From UBA5436 sp964346085 (lineage in GTDB: Bacteria; Bacillota; Clostridia; Saccharofermentanales; DTU023): 9,767 nucleotides of DNA. The DNA is taken from positions 1 to 9,767 of the forward strand of contig CAYFSZ010000053.1 of the NCBI GenBank assembly GCA_964346085.1, read 5' to 3'. Below are positions 6,800-9,767 of this stretch, in pieces. A program made the position numbers and the translations under genes. The stretch's first letter is position 1, and every line of letters starts with the position of its first letter. The notes beneath the pieces were generated by a model. That model was not told where the DNA came from. It made no database searches and was given only the letters and a program-made list of their open reading frames with translations.

Positions 6800-7963
6800 C
6801 TAAAACTTTAATCTTCTCATTCTGCCCATAGCTTTTGTTAATATGTCGACATCAACTGTGCAAGCTATACGAAAATGATCTTCTCCAGAACTACCAAAAA
6901 GGTGCCCGGGGCTCACAAGGATGTGCGCTTTTTCGAATAAATATTCACAAAACTGCTTTGAATTCATTCCTGTTTTTTTGATACTTGGAAAAGCGTAGAA
7001 TGTGCCTTCTGAATCAATATGATCAATAAAGGGAATAGTTTTTAATTCTCGATTAATCAATTCTATACGTTTTTGATAGTTGGAGATATACTTCTCGCGC
7101 ATTTCTTTTCTTAATCGAATAGCTTCGATTGCAGCTCTTTGAGAAATTGCGGGACTTGTGTAAATCATTGCTCCATTGATTTGATTAATCACTTGCAAAA
7201 TTTCTGGAGCTCCGATGATGCAACCTATCCTCCACCCAGTCATCATATAGTTTTTCGAAAAACTATTAAGTGTTATTGTATATTCTTTTGCTCCTTCAAT
7301 ACTGATAACTGGAGTAAACTCTCCTTTATAAACATAATCGGTATAAATTTCATCAGAAATGATTAATAATTGATTTTCTTGTGCGATTTGTATTAATGAT
7401 TGAATTTCTTCTTTAGAGAATACTTTTCCTGTTGGATTACAAGGATTATTAAAGATAATCGCCTTCGTTTTATCAGTAATTTTTTTCTGAATTTGTTCGG
7501 CGTTTATCTGATAGTAATTGTTTGCGTCTAGCGCGACTTCTACTGCTACACCTCCGGCTAATTCCACTTGATCTTTGTATGGTGGAAAATACGGAGAAAG
7601 AAGAATTACCTCTTCTCCTGGATTTAGAATTGAAAATAAGGTTAGAGACATACCAAGGCAGCTGGAAGCAGAAATTAGAATCTCTTCTTTGGCAAGTGGA
7701 ATTTGATAATCTTCATTCCATTGTCGTTGAATTGCTGTAATTAGTTCTGGATCACCCTTAGGAGAGCCATAATGCGTATATCCTTTTTTTGCATCATCGA
7801 AGGCTTTTTGAATAATTCGTTGATCCGTTACAAAATCAGTATCTCCTATGCTTAAATCGATGATGTCATCAAAACGATTTAAAGCATCTGCATCCATACT
7901 CAGTCCTGCTGACATCATTTGGAATTTTTTTGCGATGAATTGTTTGGAGATTGATTGATTCAT
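6800..7963 (-). CDS. PLP-dependent class I/II aminotransferase
   Basis: A 387-residue fold-type I aminotransferase that moves an amino group from an amino acid to a 2-oxo acid. Numbered from the chosen start, NPTG contains N176, SDEIYTDYVY contains D204 and Y207, SFSKNYMMTGWR contains the cofactor lysine K237 and R245, and FRIAC contains R365 for the substrate carboxylate. The length is normal for the AspC/PatA/AraT-like group, whose members I cannot separate here. The frame is open to an ATG at 8008, but that codon lies between promoter elements and has no binding site. The ATG at 7963 has AAGAAGG (7971-7977) 7 bases upstream. The ABC transporter genes follow on the same strand, suggesting that the imported amino acid, or one derived from it, is the substrate. 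Confidence 0.93.
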   Translation of the reverse strand: MNQSISKQFIAKKFQMMSAGLSMDADALNRFDDIIDLSIGDTDFVTDQRIIQKAFDDAKKGYTHYGSPKGDPELITAIQRQWNEDYQIPLAKEEILISASSCLGMSLTLFSILNPGEEVILLSPYFPPYKDQVELAGGVAVEVALDANNYYQINAEQIQKKITDKTKAIIFNNPCNPTGKVFSKEEIQSLIQIAQENQLLIISDEIYTDYVYKGEFTPVISIEGAKEYTITLNSFSKNYMMTGWRIGCIIGAPEILQVINQINGAMIYTSPAISQRAAIEAIRLRKEMREKYISNYQKRIELINRELKTIPFIDHIDSEGTFYAFPSIKKTGMNSKQFCEYLFEKAHILVSPGHLFGSSGEDHFRIACTVDVDILTKAMGRMRRLKF

Positions 7964-7999
7964 GAGATTGCCTTCTTTCCGTATTGAATTAACTATATA

Positions 8000-8028
8000 T
8001 TTATACATTATATTGAATTTAAAAACAA
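8000..8028 (-). promoter_or_regulatory. Probable promoter of the aminotransferase-ABC operon
   Basis: On the minus strand TTGTTT (8023-8028) and TATAAA (8000-8005) are 17 bases apart. The -10 box matches consensus at 5 of 6 positions and the -35 box at only 3 of 6. An overlapping TATAAT (8007-8012) has no convincing -35. Either one would start transcription 25-35 bases before the ATG at 7963 and after or at the longer ATG at 8008, which supports the shorter start. Confidence 0.45.
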
Positions 8029-8080
8029 TAGTTTTGTGATGTTCGCCGGTAGTTTATTGAAAAGCTGGAATAATTGAGTT

Positions 8081-8394
8081 GACATGTAGCAATTTGCTAC
8101 ATGTCGAAGTACGGCTTAAAGTGATAATCCATTCATTTCCGTCCATTGATGTAGCTTTTTGCTACATGAAAAAGTACGGCTACACGCTTTCGTCCTTGGA
8201 TTTCCGTCCCTATATGTAGCAATTTGCTACATCGCGAAGTACGGCTTAACGCCTAGCTCTGGCAGTTTCCGTCCATAGCCACGATTCGCGAAGGGACGGT
8301 TAACGGCCTAACTCTAGCAGTTTCCGTACTTATACGTAGCTCGTTGCTACATTCTGAGGGACGGCTTATCACTATTATTCTCTTACTTCCGTCC
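8081..8394. repeat. Five-unit tandem array of palindromic 65-bp repeats
   Basis: Five units fill most of a gap between genes, at 8081-8144, 8145-8209, 8210-8274, 8275-8329 and 8330-8394. Each unit contains a palindrome, then AGTACGG or GGGACGG, then a variable segment of exactly 24 bases, then CCGTCC or CCGTAC, mostly after TTT. The palindrome is ATGTAGC-N5-GCTACAT. It is perfect in units 1-3, extended to 12-bp arms in unit 1 by GAC/GTC, has one change in unit 5 and is lost in unit 4. CCGTCC-type boxes start at 8139, 8204, 8269, 8324 and 8389, spacings of 65, 65, 55 and 65. No open frame fits the array and no transposase or cas gene is near. It lies between the aldehyde dehydrogenase terminator and the aminotransferase promoter. 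I do not recognise the family. Confidence 0.92.
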
Positions 8395-8444
8395 TCGCAG
8401 TTTTTTTCTCAGATATTATTGCCTAAATGAAAGCACGAAATACA

Positions 8445-8473
8445 AAAAGTCGAAACATGAAGTTCCGACTTTT
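8445..8473 (-). terminator. Intrinsic terminator of the aldehyde dehydrogenase gene
   Basis: Arms 8445-8455 and 8463-8473 form an 11-bp stem on the minus-strand RNA, with one G-U pair and a 7-base loop. The stem's own 3' side ends in T residues and is followed by TGTATTT. It lies 41 bases past the stop codon at 8515. On the plus strand the G-U becomes an A-C mismatch, so the structure favours the minus direction, away from the dehydrogenase and toward the repeat array. Confidence 0.7.
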
Positions 8474-8514
8474 ATTATGAGGATGATTCATTAATGAGTT
8501 TTCTGAAGATCCAA

Positions 8515-9767
8515 CTAAACAATTACTGATTTAATTTCAATGTATGAATCTAATGCTCTAGCATTTCCTTCGCGTCCGATACCGGATTGTTTAAATCCTC
8601 CGAATGGAGAGTTCGTACTATTACCTGTGTCATTGATATACACTTCACCAGCTAATAGTCTTCTAGCTATTTCGCGAGCTTTTTTCTCATCACCATACAC
8701 ATGTGAAGATAAACCATATTTCACTTCATTCGCTAATCTAACTGCTTCTTCAATATCGTCATAGAAAATAATCGATAGAACAGGTCCGAAAATCTCCTCT
8801 TGTGCAATTTCTGAATCATTATCCACATCTGTAAATAATACTGGTCCAATATAAAATCCTTCGTCAGAATATGGCTCTTGTTCATATAATAATGTAGCAG
8901 TTTCTTTTCCTTTTTTAATAAAACCTGTTACCTTTTCAAATTGTTGTTCAGACTGTAAAGGACCTGCGTCAACGCTGTCGTCTTTTGGATCTCCAAATTT
9001 GTATTCTTTTGCTTTCGCTACAAAGGCATCTTCAATTTCTTTCTTCTTGGAACGTGGAGCAAGAACTCTAGAAGCAGCTGAACAAGTTTGTCCAACATTT
9101 AAGAATAAAGTATTAAGTACTTTTTCGGCAGCCATATCAAAGTCTGCATCTTCAAGAATAATCGCAGGAGATTTTCCTCCAAGTTCTAGGGTGACACGTT
9201 TCACTGAATCCATTGCTAATTTTGCTAATTCTTTTCCACCTTTAGTCGATCCTGTGAATGAAACTTTATTGACTTTAGGATGCGTTGCGAGTATATCCCC
9301 AACTTCTGACCCTTTACCAGGAACTAATTGTAAAACACCTGCCGGCAATCCAATCGCCTCAGCCGCACATGCAAAATAGTAAGCAGCAAGTGGTGTTTTT
9401 TGACTTGGTTTAATGACGACAGTATTTCCTGTCAGCAAAGCTGGAAATACTTTACGCACAACTTGTCCATATGGATAATTCCAAGGGGTAATCAACGCGG
9501 CGACACCTACTGGCTCTCGATGAACTTCGAAACCATCATGTTCTTCAATCCACTCCATGTCTTTTGCTGCTTGAATATAAGCATCAATTTCATCATAATA
9601 GCTTGCTACATGGCGTTCTTTTGCCGCATGAAGTGGAACACCAAGTTCTGAACTAACAGTTTCAGCAATCTCATCTTCAGTAGATTTCAAAAAATCATAC
9701 ATTTTTTCAACATATGCAATGCGTTCGTCAGGAGTTAACGCTTTCCAATCTTGTAATGCTTCATCAG
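8515..9767 (-). CDS. NAD(P)-dependent aldehyde dehydrogenase (5' end outside window)
   Basis: The reading frame is open to the right edge, so the gene is partial. About 416 codons are visible, and the first 50-60 of a normal dehydrogenase of about 470 residues are missing. The enzyme oxidises an aldehyde to a carboxylic acid with NAD(P). PWNYP holds the oxyanion-hole Asn (codon 9478-9480). FTGSTKGG binds the cofactor, and LELGGKSP contains the general-base Glu (9184-9186). GQTCSA contains the nucleophilic Cys (9082-9084). EEIFGPVL and PFGGFKQSGIGRE complete the family pattern. An ATG at 9702 is not the start, because the sequence upstream (EALQDWKALTPDERIAYVEK) continues a normal N-terminal domain. 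The aldehyde substrate cannot be named; no neighbour gene in the window points to one. Confidence 0.95.
   Translation of the reverse strand, partial: DEALQDWKALTPDERIAYVEKMYDFLKSTEDEIAETVSSELGVPLHAAKERHVASYYDEIDAYIQAAKDMEWIEEHDGFEVHREPVGVAALITPWNYPYGQVVRKVFPALLTGNTVVIKPSQKTPLAAYYFACAAEAIGLPAGVLQLVPGKGSEVGDILATHPKVNKVSFTGSTKGGKELAKLAMDSVKRVTLELGGKSPAIILEDADFDMAAEKVLNTLFLNVGQTCSAASRVLAPRSKKKEIEDAFVAKAKEYKFGDPKDDSVDAGPLQSEQQFEKVTGFIKKGKETATLLYEQEPYSDEGFYIGPVLFTDVDNDSEIAQEEIFGPVLSIIFYDDIEEAVRLANEVKYGLSSHVYGDEKKAREIARRLLAGEVYINDTGNSTNSPFGGFKQSGIGREGNARALDSYIEIKSVIV

Noticed and set aside
7964..8008. Longer start for the aminotransferase at 8008
   Set aside because: The codon lies within the promoter elements and has no binding site. 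AAGAAGG is well placed for the ATG at 7963, and the extra 15 residues match nothing in the family.
8081..8394. CRISPR-like appearance: palindromic repeats with variable segments of constant length
   Set aside because: The repeats are diverged from one another, one has lost its core, two of the variable segments are similar to each other, 24 bases is short for spacers, and no cas gene is present.
8999..9379. Plus-strand open frame of 126 codons opposite the aldehyde dehydrogenase gene
   Set aside because: The minus strand encodes the catalytic core of the dehydrogenase with all key residues. The antisense frame has biased low-complexity composition and no domain.

Overview
The window is low-GC DNA with the look of a Gram-positive bacterium of the order Lactobacillales. 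Shine-Dalgarno sites are strong GAGG/AGGA types, sigma-A-like promoters are clear, intrinsic terminators are common, and the solute-binding protein has a lipoprotein signal. A Carnobacteriaceae- or Enterococcaceae-like source is my guess; the genus cannot be fixed from the sequence. Ten of the eleven protein genes and the tRNA lie on the minus strand. Only the PAP2 phosphatase gene is on the plus strand.

Positions 1-260 hold a single tRNA-Thr(UGU) gene with its own promoter and terminator. Positions 259-2563 hold a probable four-gene minus-strand operon, in transcription order: an AEC-family carrier, a small YjdJ-type GNAT protein, a DUF1622 membrane protein and a histidine phosphatase. The last two overlap by one base. 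Positions 2564-2723 are a divergent promoter region, followed by the PAP2 phosphatase at 2724-3260, which converges on the next gene.

Positions 3292-8028 form an amino-acid uptake and transamination block on the minus strand. In transcription order it holds a class I/II aminotransferase, a lipoprotein solute-binding protein, a permease, an ATPase and then a YeiH-type transporter. A hairpin between the binding protein and the permease probably lowers expression of the membrane components. A second inverted repeat covers the ribosome binding site of the YeiH gene. The obvious reading is import of a polar amino acid coupled to its transamination. Whether YeiH, often labelled a sulfate exporter, belongs to the same pathway is uncertain.

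Positions 8029-8514 contain no gene. They hold the most unusual feature of the window: five tandem units (65 bp, with one of 55 bp) at 8081-8394. Each unit combines a palindromic core, a conserved TACGG/GACGG arm, a 24-base variable segment and a CCGTCC-type arm. The array sits between the terminator of an aldehyde dehydrogenase gene, which runs off the right edge, and the promoter of the aminotransferase. I do not recognise it as a named repeat family.

The remaining genes are ordinary family members. Three start codons (AEC carrier, YeiH and aminotransferase) are placed downstream of the longest open frame because that is where the ribosome binding sites are.
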